A stretch of DNA of 64,000 nt from Neodiprion pinetum (GCF_021155775.2 NC_060233.1:41333609-41397608); one strand, 5' to 3'; positions 23,294 through 36,841 are shown, counted from the stretch's first letter. Notes: a model not told the origin generated them from the letters alone. Numbers and translations: made by a program.

Positions 23294-25572
23294 GCATAAA
23301 GTACCGGGGCTTAATTAAAGATCGGAAAGCGCCGGGCGGATAAAAAAAGATCCGGAGGTTTCTCTTACACGTATAATACATATGTATACGTATACCTGGT
23401 GCGTCCGGCTCTTCTCGTCGCTGATCAGAGGGTGATAGAACAAAATTTATTTTCTTAGCATCGTTCGAAGTGAGATTTGCGATGCAATATAAGCTTCGCG
23501 AAACGCTGCACACGTACGTTGTACCATCCGAAAAAAATCGCGCGACCAGGCAAGCGGCAGGAGAGCTCTTGCAGAGCCTTTGGTAACTCATCCTCATTCC
23601 GGCGCGGTGCGTTTCGCATGAGGCGAGCGCTTTTGTGCATCCGAGGTCTCGAGTATCTCATCCGTATTTCGTTGCGAATTTATCGCGCCTCCGAAAAAAT
23701 ATGAAAACTGGTTTGCACTCCTCCGACTGCACGGCTCCGCCATTCCCAAACCCTGCGCATTTGCGTCCGCGTGTATTTCGCGCATCAGGTGCGATTTCCG
23801 TGAACCAACGGCCGCTGAATAACTTCCCGTTTCGTCAATCACAGGTTAGCGTTGGATCCCAAAACGAAAGGGTCGCACGAATATCCATTCATCACGCTGT
23901 CGGCTGAGCAGCTCGCTGCTTTTTCACGTCGTTCACGTCCCCTCTGTTACACATATGACGCTTTATTCGGAGAATGGAGACGCTATCGGCCGTCGGCGAG
24001 CTCATTTTGGAAGAAAGGTGAAGGACAGGCAGACGTCGCGACAAGATTATGTCCATTTTTGACTAATTCTCCACGCCTGTCAGTCGCTCGTTCCTATTAT
24101 TGCAACTGTGTGATACCTGCTTTGGGCCTTAGGTACGGGGCCTTACAGCCAACGACTCTGAGATAAAGCCAGCGGTCTTTAATGCCGGGTATAACTCACC
24201 CGAGTACAACGTTTATACGTTTTCAAGTTTTATTTCACAGGTCGTTCCTCGAAACAAAGATCGCTTGCGTTACAGTCATCACCGCGAGGATCATTAATAA
24301 CGAATGGTATCAAACGCACCTCCGCAACTGGAGCGACGGCGCGCAGGCGTCCTCGTTATTTAAAATTAATAATAAGGCGATGGTTGAGCCGACCGAAGAT
24401 CGTCGGTAGATTCGAATCGTTATAACGACGGTAGTAGCTACCGGTTGAAGCATTCCACCGCACGGTTTCCGAATGCAGCGAGAATCGTTGTATCCACAAC
24501 AGGTTTCCGATGACATCATCTTCCTCCTTACACCGTTACATTTTTCGACGATTCGAGAAGCGAGTACCAGCTCGTACAGCGGTGGGTGGGAGTGGTCACG
24601 CGAAACGGTTGTTCGTAATACAAAATGACGCGGCTCGAGCCGCGGATGAGGATCGTTTGCCGTCGGTGATGCGTCGAGAGGTGCACAGGTCACATTCCTC
24701 CCGGCATTATTTCCCGCGGGCCCAACAAAAGCCCCCGCGTCTCAAAAGAGCTGCGGCCCTCCTTCGGGGGCCTCGTTAATGGCATTCACCCTGACGCAGT
24801 GCCGCGGCTCTCGAAGCCTCCTCCGCCTAACGAGCCGCAGCCCGTAGAGCGCGGTTCCCCGGAGGGTCGCGAAGTCGCGACGATCGTCTCCGGGCCGCAT
24901 GGCCGAGGAGAGAAAGACGAGCGCAGCGCCCACTCGGACGACTCGCCGGGACTCTCGGTGTCCTGCAGGAGCCGCGGGGGGTCGGCGTGATTTGTTACTG
25001 CCCCGGGAAGTCACACGGAGGCTGATATATTTCACAGCGGAGTGTTTCTGCGGCTGTTCCTTACGGGCACGGCGGCCTGGCCGCCAGCGAGAGCCACATT
25101 GTGCCACATGCCCTCGAAGCTCGGCAGCCCTAACGCGATGCTGCTACATCCTATTTACATGATAAAGGAAGAAGCCGGGCCCCCTTCACCCCCTCGAATC
25201 TTGACGAGGCGCCCCGCGAGGATCCCGTCCAGTGTAAACACGGTTCGTCATTATCGCTGGGACGGCGATATTTCACGCGTTCCGAAGTTCCTCGGAAGCC
25301 GTAGGTGAACCTTAGGTTCGGGTTCCGTATGTGTTCCGATATGGACCACGGAAAATTCTCCCTTTCGCCGCGATTTTTTCGGTATCGCGGAATTGCGTGC
25401 GGCGAATTATACGGGAGTGCAGCGTCGATCTGCGTCCGAAGTCGCATACTCGGAGCTTTTTAGTGCCTTTATCCTGGCCGCCAGGGTATCGCGGATCTCG
25501 CGCCGTATGTTTGCGACTTTATGCCTTGCCAAGGCTAACCTCAGGCTGAACGTCCTCCACCTCCCCCCGTCT

Positions 25573-25610
25573 TTTTCTTCTTCTTCTTCTTCTTCTGCTT
25601 CTTCTTCTTC
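25573..25610. repeat. (TTC)n microsatellite
   Basis: Trinucleotide array with one GC interruption. Confidence 0.9.
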
Positions 25611-27482
25611 GCCATCATCTTAACTTACAATTCCTCGCTCCGACCCCGTCGAGCAGCTTGCTTGAGACGTCGACGTCGTGTACTCGCTTATCTCTTTGAC
25701 GGTGCTGCAGCGAGCAGGATAGTTGTGTTATTCCTCTTTCTCTTCGTCAATTTTTCACTCATACCTCCCGCCGGTGAATTTACATTCTTCGTTAATCGTC
25801 TCATCGCGTACCGCGTTTCGATCCGTTTCGCACCGTTGAATTGAAAATTTATTCTGCACTCGCGGGGTGTCAATTTCACCGGTAACGAGTGACCCCGAGG
25901 ATCGATTCACCCGGAGCCAGGGAGTGCATTAGCCTAATCTAACGGCACAAAGAAGTAATAAGCACGGAGCAGAGGAGACGCTGCTACCGAACCCCGGAAT
26001 CCCCCCCATTCCTCGCAACGGAATGGGCTATCCGCTGCCTCGAGGACTAATGCATCGCACAATGGATCAATTACATACATTAGTAGCTCCATCCGCGGAC
26101 CTCGCTCTCGCTGCCGGGCGACGCGACCACCCCCGCTTTTTCTCCCTCCCCCCTCCAGCCCCTCTCTATCTATCTCCATTGCGAGATATCGATATCTGCA
26201 GTGAAAATCCCATGACTCGACGGAATTAAAGTTGAAACTTGGAGTTTTTAGCCGATCGTGAGTTTACCCGTCAGATGAGACAGTCGATGCAACGTCCGTC
26301 CAGCCGTAATTGCCGGTTCTTTCAAAAGCCAAAGTTCCGCCGTCAACGAGGCGCGTCTTTGACTATCCGTTACTTCCGGTCGGCGGTGCTAGGCTGCACG
26401 CTGTAGGATTGACCGCATGCGGCGCGGCACTATTTGCGACGGAATCGCGGCTATCGCAAATCGTCGACACGTCACCCTTACCGTGACTCAGAATAAAGGC
26501 CTGCGGCTTGCTTCCCTCGTTCTTGCATTTTTTTTTTTGTTTTATTTTCGTCGTTTTTATCCTCCTTCCCCACGGCTTTGCGCCGTCGAGTCGGCCTGCG
26601 GTTCACCGCAGTCGAGCCATTGACATATTTTGACTTCGCCGTTACGTTCGTTGGGCATATTTTTTCACCCTGCGGTCTAGCCGAGGCGTTCGTAATTAGG
26701 TATATCGTGTTTCGAGGGGTCAGCGCGTGGCTGTGCTTTTCGAATACGATTCCGTAGACGCTGAGTGCGGGTGCAGCTGGCCCGGAGGGTTGAGCCAATA
26801 ATCGTTGGTGATTAATCAATAGTCAAATTAGACACTTAGATTGCGGCTACGAGTCGGGAAAACCGAGAGTTTCTCAAGGGGGAAATAAAAAAGGGTGCAC
26901 GAATAGTTTAAACTCGCAGGTTGCGGTCAGACCGGTGATATCTCGATAATTTCTTAGGTAATTTGAGAAATCCGCTGCGGAAACTTGCGGGAAACGGTTG
27001 GTGAGGTTCGGCGTAGAAGAGCCGCCGCAGCCCTTCTTGTCGACTAGGTTCACTGCAGGATTCGTATCCTGCTGGGTAACTAATTGCTTTGATAGACCGG
27101 ACAAGATTATCAAATTATTTGTTCGACCGATTTGAATCTCTCCCTCTCGCTTACTCTCTCCGCCGTCCGAGATTCTCCCGAGATACCTGACTCTGGGCAG
27201 CCATCTTTATTCCTCCCTCCACCGCCGCCCCCCGCCGCCCCATCACCATCGGCTTTTTAATACCCATTAAAGCATTTTGACTCGCGCATGGAAATAAAAC
27301 GGAAGATTTAGTAGGGACGAGGACCGAGGGCCGGACGAGTAGGAAAAAGAAAATGGTAAAAGAAGGAGAGAGGAGAATAGAGAATAAAAAGGCTGCGCTT
27401 CAAAGTAACCCTTTACGACTCGACGTCGGACCCCAAAGCCTTTGTAACCTTCGCGTGGGCGGAGCAGCCGTTGCAGGTTAAA

Positions 27483-27508
27483 GACGACGACGACGACGAC
27501 GACGACGT
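27483..27508. repeat. (GAC)n microsatellite
   Basis: Eight to nine GAC units; the same motif class as 18587-18610. Confidence 0.9.
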
Positions 27509-30500
27509 CTATCGTCTTGAACCGCTCGGTCTTCGAGGACCTCCAGAAGTGGCTGATGCCCTTAGAAATTCGAGTACCCTGTCGAAACTCGCGGGCGAAC
27601 GTCCCAGCGCGTCGCATCCTAAGGGGGGTATTCAAAAAATCCACCGGCGAACGCAGGATTAGATATGTAAGCGGGTTCCTTCGTGCATCCGTGACGGCGG
27701 CGCAGAATGACGTGGAACAAAGTCGCCGGGCGAGTTCGCTCATCGCGGTCCCATTATCTCGGGGAGTTGATTATGATTGCATGACCGTGGAATTGCTCGA
27801 GCATTAAGCGCGGGATGTGGAGACCCGACTAGAACCGGGAACCGCGGAGCTTGCATGACTTCATGAGTTTCCAACAATCGTAACTAGCTTTCGACGGCGG
27901 GCGGACAGAGGGGGGGGGGGGAAACACGTGGCTTCTTCCCACGTCAAACGTGACGGGCGTGGCAGACCGACGAGCTAGGTTCTGACGTACGAATAAGGAG
28001 GGAAGAGGAGAGGGCGAAAAGGACTATCAGGCGCCTCTGTTTTATTCAAAAGTCCGGCGACCGGGCAATTAGGGGTGGGGGCAGGGGGTCGAGGCACGCA
28101 TCGGGCGAATGTGAAAAGCGGGCGCACACAGGATGTACGAAAGCTGCTTCACCGTGCGCAGTGCCCGCGATGGGATAATTCGATTCTGGCTGGTATAGAT
28201 AATTGCTGACCTCGCGACGATGCACGAACGCAGCCGTCCGCGACCGGGATCTCGAAACGACCAGGCCGCGCATCCTGTCGACCGGTCAAAGAGAAAAGGA
28301 AACAATGGTGATAATAATGAGAATAGAAATTGAAAGAAGCGAAATCTTCGCGTCGCTCCGAGGAAGATGCTCATTGAAATATGTATCTGTTTCGCGTGCT
28401 CGTCCGATGAACAATTATATTACGTAATCCTCAACCAACGACCTCACCCGTATATTGCGAGAAGGTAAAACTTTCCCCGATTGTCACTACTCGGTACTTG
28501 GACTAACCGAGATCCTGCTCCTACATATTGAGCATAATTTGGGAAAAAAAAAACATGCCGAACAGCAGTTTCAGTCGCAATCGCAGTGGTAATTACACAT
28601 CTGAGTACAGAAATTATTTGACTAAAAAAAAAAAAGAATCAAGAACACGTGAGAGGAAAATTTCCAGACACGCGCTCTTGAACAATAGATGGTGTAACGG
28701 CCGCGGGCGAATACGCCGAGAGAATGGATCCGGATGAATTTTCGCGAAATCCGTGAATTACGGAATAACGTGTACTCCATGTTGACTCGCTCACACGGTT
28801 CTCGATATATACTAACGAGGGATATGCGGCGAAGGAGTGACGAGCAAGGGGGCGAGGTAGGAATGGATGGGGGTGCGCAACCGAGGCGCGAGCGAGCGAG
28901 TTTTTGCTTTTTGCTCATCGCATTCACCGTATTCTTCTATTTCATTGTCGAGAAAACCAATTTCCTGGTACCTAAATTACACGGCGAAAAATCCCCCTTC
29001 GCCCCACTCTTCTCTCTCTCTCTCTTTCTCTCTCTCCGGGTAATATCACAAGTTCCAACCTTTCTCTCCTCTCCGGCTCTCCCTCAGCCACCACCGTTGC
29101 CGGTGCAGGGAGAGACGGGCAAAAACGTTAATTTGAAAACGTCACAGTTTAATTTAAAATTACGTAAGTAGAGGGCTGAGCTCCGTCCTCTCTCGCTTTT
29201 CTCTTCCGCTCTCTGCCTGCCCGAATCCCTTCGCCGTGCCAGGTGGGCTTTTTCTATCCTGATCCAGGTTACGCCTAACCAGCCTTAGTGATGATGTTCA
29301 CGCGGATGCTGCATCGTCCATCTCACCCTCTGCGACTAACGCGATACATTCTTCGAATTTACAGGGTAATCTGCGATCGGAATACGAGAACGAAACGTAC
29401 CTACTCAAATTGTTGTTCCAAGGACGGCCTAACCTTGCCCAAGGTGACGCAAGGTATCCTATAACGTGATGCAGCAATATGATCTTTGAAAAAGAGAGAG
29501 CGAGGTTGGGGCGAGGAAACAAAGCACTGATGGGCACATTGTTTAGTCAGTGTACAATACTAATTGTGCCGCGGCGGTTCTCCTTTCCCTCCCTCTGCCT
29601 ATCTATCTATCCATCTACCTATCTTTCCTCGAACGAAGAGAAGGCGAAAGAAGGACGGGGATGTATAATGGATGCCAGGCGGTCCGACGATGAATCGGAC
29701 GCACGAACCAATCGCAGAAGTAACGGTGGGCAATAGCGAAGTGGAAATAGCTGCATGAACTCGGGGTGGAATCTTTGTTCGGTTGTTAACGTTGCCGTTC
29801 TGCGGCCATGGTCCTTCGGGTCCAAGCGACTGGATTACGACGAAGCAAATATGGTTTCGATTAGGACCGAGGAAACCCTTTGCACGGTCTAACAATCGGC
29901 CGACTTGAAACTCGTGACGTCTTTCCCGCTCGAGCGTTTCGTAACGCGCTGCGATACAAACGCGATTCCACAGCAGTTTCATTGTCGGTCTACCGAATGC
30001 GAGCAGAATATGATTCGGAATTAATATCGGATTTTATTGTCGTACAAGAGGACGACGAAGAAGACATGCGCGGTATGTTGCCGGTTTACTTGACGGGAGA
30101 GAGCGCTCCATGGACCTCGCCGCGTCTAATTCATGCGTGTTCGTTCGCACAAATCATGTCAATATAGGCGCACTTGACGCAATTAAGGGAACAAAGCTTT
30201 TGGCTTTGTGGAAACGAGCTTATTCGCTGAGCGAAACATCCCCCTCAGCCTCGCCGCGCCTTCGCCCGATCCAAATCGAATTTTCCAGTCAGAGTCAATT
30301 ACCACTCAGAGTGCTCGACAGATACGCTATCGCGGAGCCTAAATGTCAACCACGCCGAGGCTACGCTGTAATTTCCAATACAAATAGGATTACGCAATCT
30401 AATTCGCGGCGGTCCCGCTATCACAAAAGACCGCCGAAGAAAACCGCGGCGAATATCTTGGATATGCGGCTGCTTGACGTAGCTGACGGGGTGGCTAGGA

Positions 30501-31083
30501 TTCCCAATAATTCCTGCGCGTCGCTTTGAGAAAAAAGTTTTCGGGAGCAAAAAGAGGAGCGTCGCGACGCCGGGACGGGGAGAAAAGTTCATCCCTTCCA
30601 TATTGTCATCCACGCCCGACGTGGATACGGGTAAAATGCGCTTGCATCCTCGAGTCGGGGGTGGTAACGGGATGAGAGCTGCGCTACCGCAGATGGTACT
30701 GCAGCGTCAACCGGTGTAGATACGACGTCCCGTGAATAGTTTACAGTGTCTGCGTGATGTTTTAGCCCGACCACGAAACGTGGGAGTGAGGATGAGGATG
30801 AACGGAAGGAGGTGGAGGAGGAGGTACCGGGTCCAATGGAAGGTGAATATTGCAGCGAGCACTCAGCGGCAAGCGAATGACGCGACAGGCCTGGTCTACC
30901 TGCAGCTTTCGACATGAACTACATTTACGGGGTACACGAAGCCGCGACTGGTCCGTGAATCGGCGTTATGCCCGATATCTATTCTCTGTGAGTGCAGTGA
31001 TCGTCGATGACCAAAATTGAGCATCTACAGCGGTGTCTAACTTTTGTCAGAGAAAGACAGATCGATGTACTATAAAAACTCGA

Positions 31084-31166
31084 ACATTGTAGGGGTGAAA
31101 TTTTTCTCCACTATCCCCAAAGTTTTGCGACAACTACTTGTGAATAATATTGTATACCTACAATGT
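31084..31166. repeat. 10-bp inverted repeat with 63-nt spacer
   Basis: ACATTGTAGG (31084-31093) and CCTACAATGT (31157-31166) are exact complements that enclose AT-rich sequence. This may be a very short TIR element or chance; no target duplication is evident. Confidence 0.35.
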
Positions 31167-32149
31167 GGTTGAAAAAAATTAATGGTATTAAAACTTTTCC
31201 TCGACAGAGTGGTGTTTTTTTTTTTTTGTCCTTTAATCGAAAAAATCGAAGCCAGATAATTGAGGTCATCGACCGGTTTTGCGTTCCCTTGTTAGCGCGT
31301 GGCAATATTTGTAAAAAAACAGGGGAAACAAGAATGTATTTTTTTGAAAGACTCATAACACGCACATGTGAACCGGTGTTGAGGGGGTGGGTACGCGGTG
31401 GTGGGAAACGAGTCCAGGAATATAACCCTTTTAAATCGTAAAATGAAATAGCTGTTTGATAAACGTAATTGAATTGTAAAAGATTGCCCCGATGTATACA
31501 GCGAACGCTGCCACCGGTTATTAGTGTATGCCAGGCATCCGACAACCGAAGGGGATGAATATCCTGCACGGGGATATTCCCGTGGATTAAAGAGATCTGA
31601 GCGAAATTTCAAATAACAATGAAAAACAAACACAATAAAAAAAAAGGGCAAAAAAGAAACAAAAAGGAAAAAAAGAAAGAAAGAAAGACAAAAACAAAAC
31701 GGATCCAGGATAAAGAAATAAAAAATAATAAATATCAAAACAAAAATCCCTGGATTAAAAAACAGGCTGTTATTCTTTTTTATGATACAAGCGTACGCGC
31801 GGCTCGCACCAACCTGCTTTCCATCAGCACCAACACCAACACCATGTAGCATTGCGAACGTTCGAGTTCATATGGAAAATTGCGGACTGCCAGGAACAGG
31901 GGGGCGGGGGGAGGGGGGAGGAGGAGGAGGAGGCGAGTTTTCTCGCGGCAGCAACGTCCAATTCTCTTTAGCGCGTAGGCGTCGAGGACGAGGATCTCAT
32001 ATACACCGCGACTCGGTCGGCTGTCAGGCGTACCGTTATTTATGAACGTGCAGCGGCAACCCTCTTATTCGCAGTTTTTACTCATATTTCGCGAGGACAC
32101 GGGGTTCGCGGGAAATCGGTCGGGTGGATAGCGTGGGCGATGAAGAGGG

Positions 32150-32185
32150 AGGGAAGGAAGGAAAGAAGGAAGGAAGGAAGGAAGC
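32150..32185. repeat. (GGAA)n microsatellite
   Basis: Imperfect GGAA/GAAG array in a purine-rich stretch. Confidence 0.9.
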
Positions 32186-32318
32186 AAGGGTGGAGGTGGG
32201 AGGGACGGAGGGAGGAAGGGGGACGCTGAAACATAGGAGAGAAGTAAAGTTGAACGTTATTTATGACGCTTTTTCCGACCAGCTCCTCGCCGTGATCCGT
32301 CCGGGCGATCCTGCAGGC

Positions 32319-32350
<32 letters not shown>
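32319..32350. repeat. (AG)n microsatellite
   Basis: About eleven pure AG units followed by AAAGAGAGAG. Confidence 0.9.
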
Positions 32351-32351
<1 letters not shown>

Positions 32352-33500
32352 AAAGGACTCGAAACCCCGGACCATGGCAGCACGACGCGAGCGACGGTCC
32401 GATCGAAGAGAAAAAGAGGAGCTGCTGGGAGGGCCGTCGGTGTCCGTTCGGATGGAAGGAAGAAACATTGCGAAATGAGTAAAAGAGAAAATAAAACGAA
32501 AAAATTTACCCTCGCGCCACCCTCCTCCTCCTCCTACTCCCAAACCTACCTATATTCGCGACGAGCTGACAATCTCACGACCCTCTTCGCCCCCCTCACC
32601 CCTCTGCCTTGCACCAAGCGAGTCCCTATCGAATTTCACACGACGTTTCCTTCTCTTTCTCTATCTTCGTGCCTCGTACACCCCGCCGTGAGCTGGCGAA
32701 AATCGCCGTTTATGTTCATCCGGCGAACCTGCAGGACACCTCCGGAGCTTGAAATAATCCGCCGAGATCTACAAGGCACACAACTCCCGCATTTCACCGA
32801 CGGGGACAAGCAGGGCGACGCGGGGAGAGCTTACAGTGGCCGGTCAGGTGCCGGTCGAGAGATTTAATCCCTTATCCCTTTAAGCGTTGTGTATTATTCT
32901 CGTAAAAACTAATACTGCAGAGGAGAGGGTGCAGGGGTGGCTAACGGGTAGTCGGGTAGGGTTGGTCGCGATCCGCCTAAAGCCTGCTTCGGCCCCTGTT
33001 TGCAAAAGGAGAAAACAGGGGAAAAAAATTTTTTTTAAAAATAATGAAGAAAAAACGACAGCGGAAAAAAAAACGAGCACGAAAAAACGAGAGGACGAGA
33101 GAAGGAGCGAGCCAACCCGGGGCTGGAAATACGTTTAGCTAGGAGAAGAGGGCTTCGCTCGCTCGGCGTCCGTGAGAGCAGCGATATATCACCCGGCGAC
33201 GAAACAGCCCCGTCGACCACCACCGCCGCCGCCACCGCCATCCGCCACCTCCGTCCTACACGGCCAAGAGTTGCATTCGCATTTGCATCACCGAGTGTAA
33301 CACAGCCGAACGGTCCACCAGATCGACTTCTCCACCCCCGACGCTCAGCGCCGCGTTTCGACGATGCGACTACGTTTCCCAACTTTCAGACCCGATTTGC
33401 ATTTTTCAATCCACCCGCGACGAGTTTCTCCTATACGTTGCATATATACACGCGGACGGCCGGAGATTCGACTGCCGTATAACGGAGATGTCGTTCGTTG

Positions 33501-33522
33501 TTTTTTTTTTTTTTTTTTTTTT
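33501..33522. repeat. Poly-T run (22 nt)
   Basis: Uninterrupted T run; on the gene strand it is poly-A, about 45 nt past the donor of the 76-nt potential RS-exon. Confidence 0.95.
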
Positions 33523-33567
33523 ACATTCAATCCTTTCTCATATACAATTTAGTCTAGAGTCACTCAC

Positions 33568-33643
33568 CGGAGTTTGAGCAGTTGGTTTACGCAGAGATAT
33601 CGTGCGGCAGTAGTTTTGTGTAGGCGTAATAATGTGAACTCAC
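33568..33643 (-). other. hth: Potential 76-nt RS-exon following the ratchet site
   Basis: From the ratchet junction, 76 nt lead to a second consensus donor, CCG|GTGAGTG (GT at 33567-33566). Exon-defining donors at such distance are a known property of recursive splice sites in flies and vertebrates. If this segment were retained after the 77-nt exon, the split Trp codon would be completed as TGG and the next codon would be TGA. Translation would therefore stop at once, truncating the homeodomain before Asn51. It may be a transient recognition exon or a true alternative exon; the sequence cannot tell which. Confidence 0.5.
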
Positions 33644-33680
33644 CTGAAACAAATAGGAAGAAAAAAATTTTGCGGTTAAT
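33644..33680 (-). promoter_or_regulatory. hth: Candidate recursive splice (ratchet) site, acceptor half
   Basis: On the gene strand a pyrimidine tract with only two non-pyrimidines in about 21 nt runs into TTTCAG, and this is followed immediately by GTGAGT (junction 33644/33643). An ATTAACC branch-like motif lies upstream. The arrangement (Y)n-CAG|GTRAGT is the established signature of recursive splicing sites in long insect introns: the first splice regenerates a 5' splice site at the junction. It would divide the 43,082-nt intron into steps of 16,261 and 26,821 nt. The function is inferred from sequence only. Confidence 0.7.
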
Positions 33681-35616
33681 CGACGAGGCCGATAAGCGAA
33701 TGTCATATTTTCGGGGCAATCGTTGATAGGAAGTTATTATTCGGATTCTGGAACGATAGCATTTTGCAAAGACGGTAAACCGGCGTTCAACAGTTGCAGG
33801 TTGAATCGATGGGCGTGGGGAGTTGTTTGCTTCAAGTATAGACAGGATGAGATGTGTGTAGTTTGACGAAGATCAGAGAACCGACAAACGCGTTTTAACC
33901 ACCCTATAAACGAGAGAACTGGCCGTACAACCCGGTCACTGAATCATTGTTGACAATAGGAACTTCTACAGCTGCCGCCGCAGAGATCAAACGATCTTCG
34001 AAATAGCTAAGCGATAACAGACCACCGTACCTATGTAAATGTTATCGAGTTTGGTGATTTTTACGCGCGTTGGAAGGAGTAAAAAAACAATTCGAAACAT
34101 AAAACGAAATTAAAAAAAAAAAAAAATAAAAAAAATTAGTAGCAACGGTGATAAAAATCATTATCCGAAGATTCAGCGCGTATGATTCATACGGTACAGA
34201 GGAACGAGAGAATAATAGGAAGGCAGAAATAAACTGCCAACGTCGTTGGTACTTTGAGAGTACAATTCGCCTGTGAAACTTTACGTAGAGTCTGTGACGA
34301 GTTTGAGTAGCTTCCAAAAAAAGTATGGCGTCGTTTCCTCGTTGTTCGGCAATGCGATGCCGGCGCTGGAAGAGAGGTGCGAGAACTCGATATCCTTACC
34401 CTATCCAAGCCTATATCTCCACCGAGAGCACGCGTAGGTATCCGTAACATTTGGCTAATTGCACGACCGGCGGCGAAGTTACGGGCACCTCGTTTGCCCG
34501 CCAACCATTAATACCTTACGAGATATATACCGGAGAATATTACTCGCGGAAAACCGGTAGCTGGACCCAGGTTCTCCCGGTCGACGAGTTTACAGTTTAG
34601 GACGGAGATTGAGGGAAGGGAGCATCGTGCCGTTGCCTAAATTGCCGTAGTTGCTAGCTACCGTATAATTACAGACCCCGACATGCCCAGGGCGATGTTC
34701 CTTTCCCCGAACCCGCTCGATCGACGCCTTCAATTCCCGCATCCTCCGCGCTCTTTTTGCACTTTCGCATTTTCGCATGATCCTGTGAGGAAAATCGTCT
34801 CGAGTCGGCTCGGGCCACGGACCGGAGCATTCGAGACGAAGCGAAGCTGTGGTCGTTGTGTCGCTTGCCTTCCATTTCCTTCGCGAATCGCTCTCGAAGA
34901 GACCGCGTTCGCTCGGTTTGCAGGGAGCTTGCAAGCTGCGGCAGTCCAACCCGGGATGTCGTCTCTTTTCATTTCGCGCAGAGCAATAGTTCATTAAAAA
35001 GATGTTTCTGGGGCAATTCGGTGAGCTATTAGGTAGCCTCTATCACCCCTCCGGGGGCCATTTCGTTTACACTCCCGAGCGTCCTCCACCCCCCGCCCCC
35101 GACCGCGGCCCTGCACCCTCCTCGACGCCGACGCTGTTCGTACGGCACGTAAGAACCCGACGGATCGTCGCGAGGAGATAAGTTCTTAGGTAGACCGTGC
35201 CGTGTTGCTTCTCACCGCTTCCCTATTTTTCACCCAGTTTTCATCGAGAGCAGTGCATCGGCGAGGATGAATACATGCATCAACCGGTACGAACGTTGCA
35301 ATTTTCGAAGGAGGTACGGAAAAATTTTACGTTTCCAGACGCGTAGAGATAATCTAAACGCAGTGACGGTTGAATGGCATGCGAGCTGGAGATCCGAAGA
35401 CGACAACGACAAAAGTAAGCCGACGTAAGATTTGCGTCTGCGGTGGTGAGGACCAGGAGAAACGGGGGAGAATTTTTGTGGAAGGAGGCAAGCTGCGCCC
35501 AGCGAGACGCCAGACGAAAACATTCCGAGGAATTAGGCGAACCCCACCGGGGGATCAAAAAAGGGCATCTCCAGCTCTCGGCTCGAACGATTTGTCAAAA
35601 CGCGCACCGCCGCGGC

Positions 35617-35634
35617 GCTCTCTCCGACTCTCTC

Positions 35635-35685
<51 letters not shown>
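35617..35685. repeat. (TC)n microsatellite
   Basis: Long CT/TC array, pure for most of its length. Confidence 0.95.
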
Positions 35686-35791
35686 GCGTATTTTTCTCTC
35701 CTCTTCTCGTTCTCTCATTGTCATGCTAAGCGCGATCATAGACGACGGCAGTGGACGGCGAAAAAGGGAGAGGAGTGGAGAGAAAAAAAGA

Positions 35792-35807
35792 AAAAAAAAA
35801 AAAAAAA
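35792..35807. repeat. Poly-A run
   Basis: A run in an A/G-rich stretch. Confidence 0.9.
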
Positions 35808-36809
35808 CCCAGGCGATGAAGAAAAGGAGGATTCCCCGACAGGCGACGCTACGTTGGAAAATTTGATTCAACATTCGCGCTCCTTGCAATACAAGGACTA
35901 GAGTACCGCCCTTTCCTCATTCCCGCGTCTTCAATTCTTTCGAGGAATTGGAATTCCTGGTGGCGCACTCGGACTTTCTTTCTCTCTCTTCCCTTGTCTC
36001 TCACTTTGCGTAGCGAGCAGAGTCGATCCCGACGATCAGAGACTGTCTGGATCCTGGGAAGGGAAATCCCTGGGGATGGAGAGGAGCGAACATCGTACTC
36101 TCGAATCCGAAAATATTCACATGCAAAGTCGTGCGGGGCGCGGTTGTGTTTATAATAAAACACAATATCCGAGGATTTCCTTAAGTTGCATTTTCAATGA
36201 TTTCCTCGGAGACTGGCGCCCGCGAATACCTAGGAGAGAGCGCAAAACTGGAATCGTTAAGACGAAGCCAACCGACCCCCCACCGGCAGCCACATCTCGC
36301 TATCCTGGGGAATAGTAATAATAATCTTTCTGCCGATCCGCCGTCTTCTCAATTTAATTCTCGGTTCCGTGTCGCAGTTTTCAGCCGCGAGGAAAGGAGA
36401 GCGCGCTTATCCGAAGGATCTCGGAATACATCGCGGATGGTCCATGAAGATGTCAGGGCGGTAAGATGTTAAAAAAAAAAGCGACGCAACGTCCACGAGG
36501 TCTTTTGACCGACGTTTAACATCGCAAAAACCGCACGCGGTGTTATCGCCATTCGTCTTCTTTACCGGACGGAGAATAAACCGAGTGCAGAAGTCGAGAC
36601 GTGGCATGAGCAAAACTTGAAGTTGACGACGAGGCGAGACGGTGCACGTAAAGACTGGACCAAACAACGGGGATCCAGATGTGAAGGAAGATGGAGAGAG
36701 AGCAAGAGAGGGAGAGAGTTGACGGAGTGCCGTGGGTGGCACCGGATCTCCAATTCAGCAGCCCGAAGCTGCGATAAATATTGTTTAGTCAGACGAGGCG
36801 TAAGTGAAG

Positions 36810-36841
36810 TGATGTGATGTGATGTGATGTGATGTGATGTG
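36810..36841. repeat. (GATGT)n pentanucleotide repeat
   Basis: Six near-perfect units, followed by GAAGT variants. Confidence 0.9.

Larger units (their letters stand above)
6823..33643 (-). other. hth: hth intron within the homeodomain, distal segment (after the ratchet site)
   Basis: This is the 3' part (26,821 nt) of the 43,082-nt intron that interrupts the homeodomain codon for Trp48. I see no exon on either strand. The segment is CpG-rich and full of simple repeats: poly-G at 18492-18515, (ACG)n at 18587-18610 and 27483-27508, (GAAA)n at 23262-23293, (TTC)n at 25573-25610 and (GGAA)n at 32150-32185. Inverted repeats at 10563-10603, 13227-13251, 16849-16909 and 31084-31166 are described separately. 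Open frames of 100-250 codons occur, but they overlap low-complexity sequence, lack family motifs and occur on both strands at once, as expected by chance at this GC content. The intron ends at the acceptor at 6823. Confidence 0.85.

Noticed and set aside
32124..32867. Longest plus-strand open frame (247 codons) and similar long frames at 39862-40545 and 59498-58836
   Set aside because: Low-complexity composition (GA and CT repeats, charged or Ser/Arg-rich), no domain motifs, overlapping frames on both strands, and location inside hth introns.
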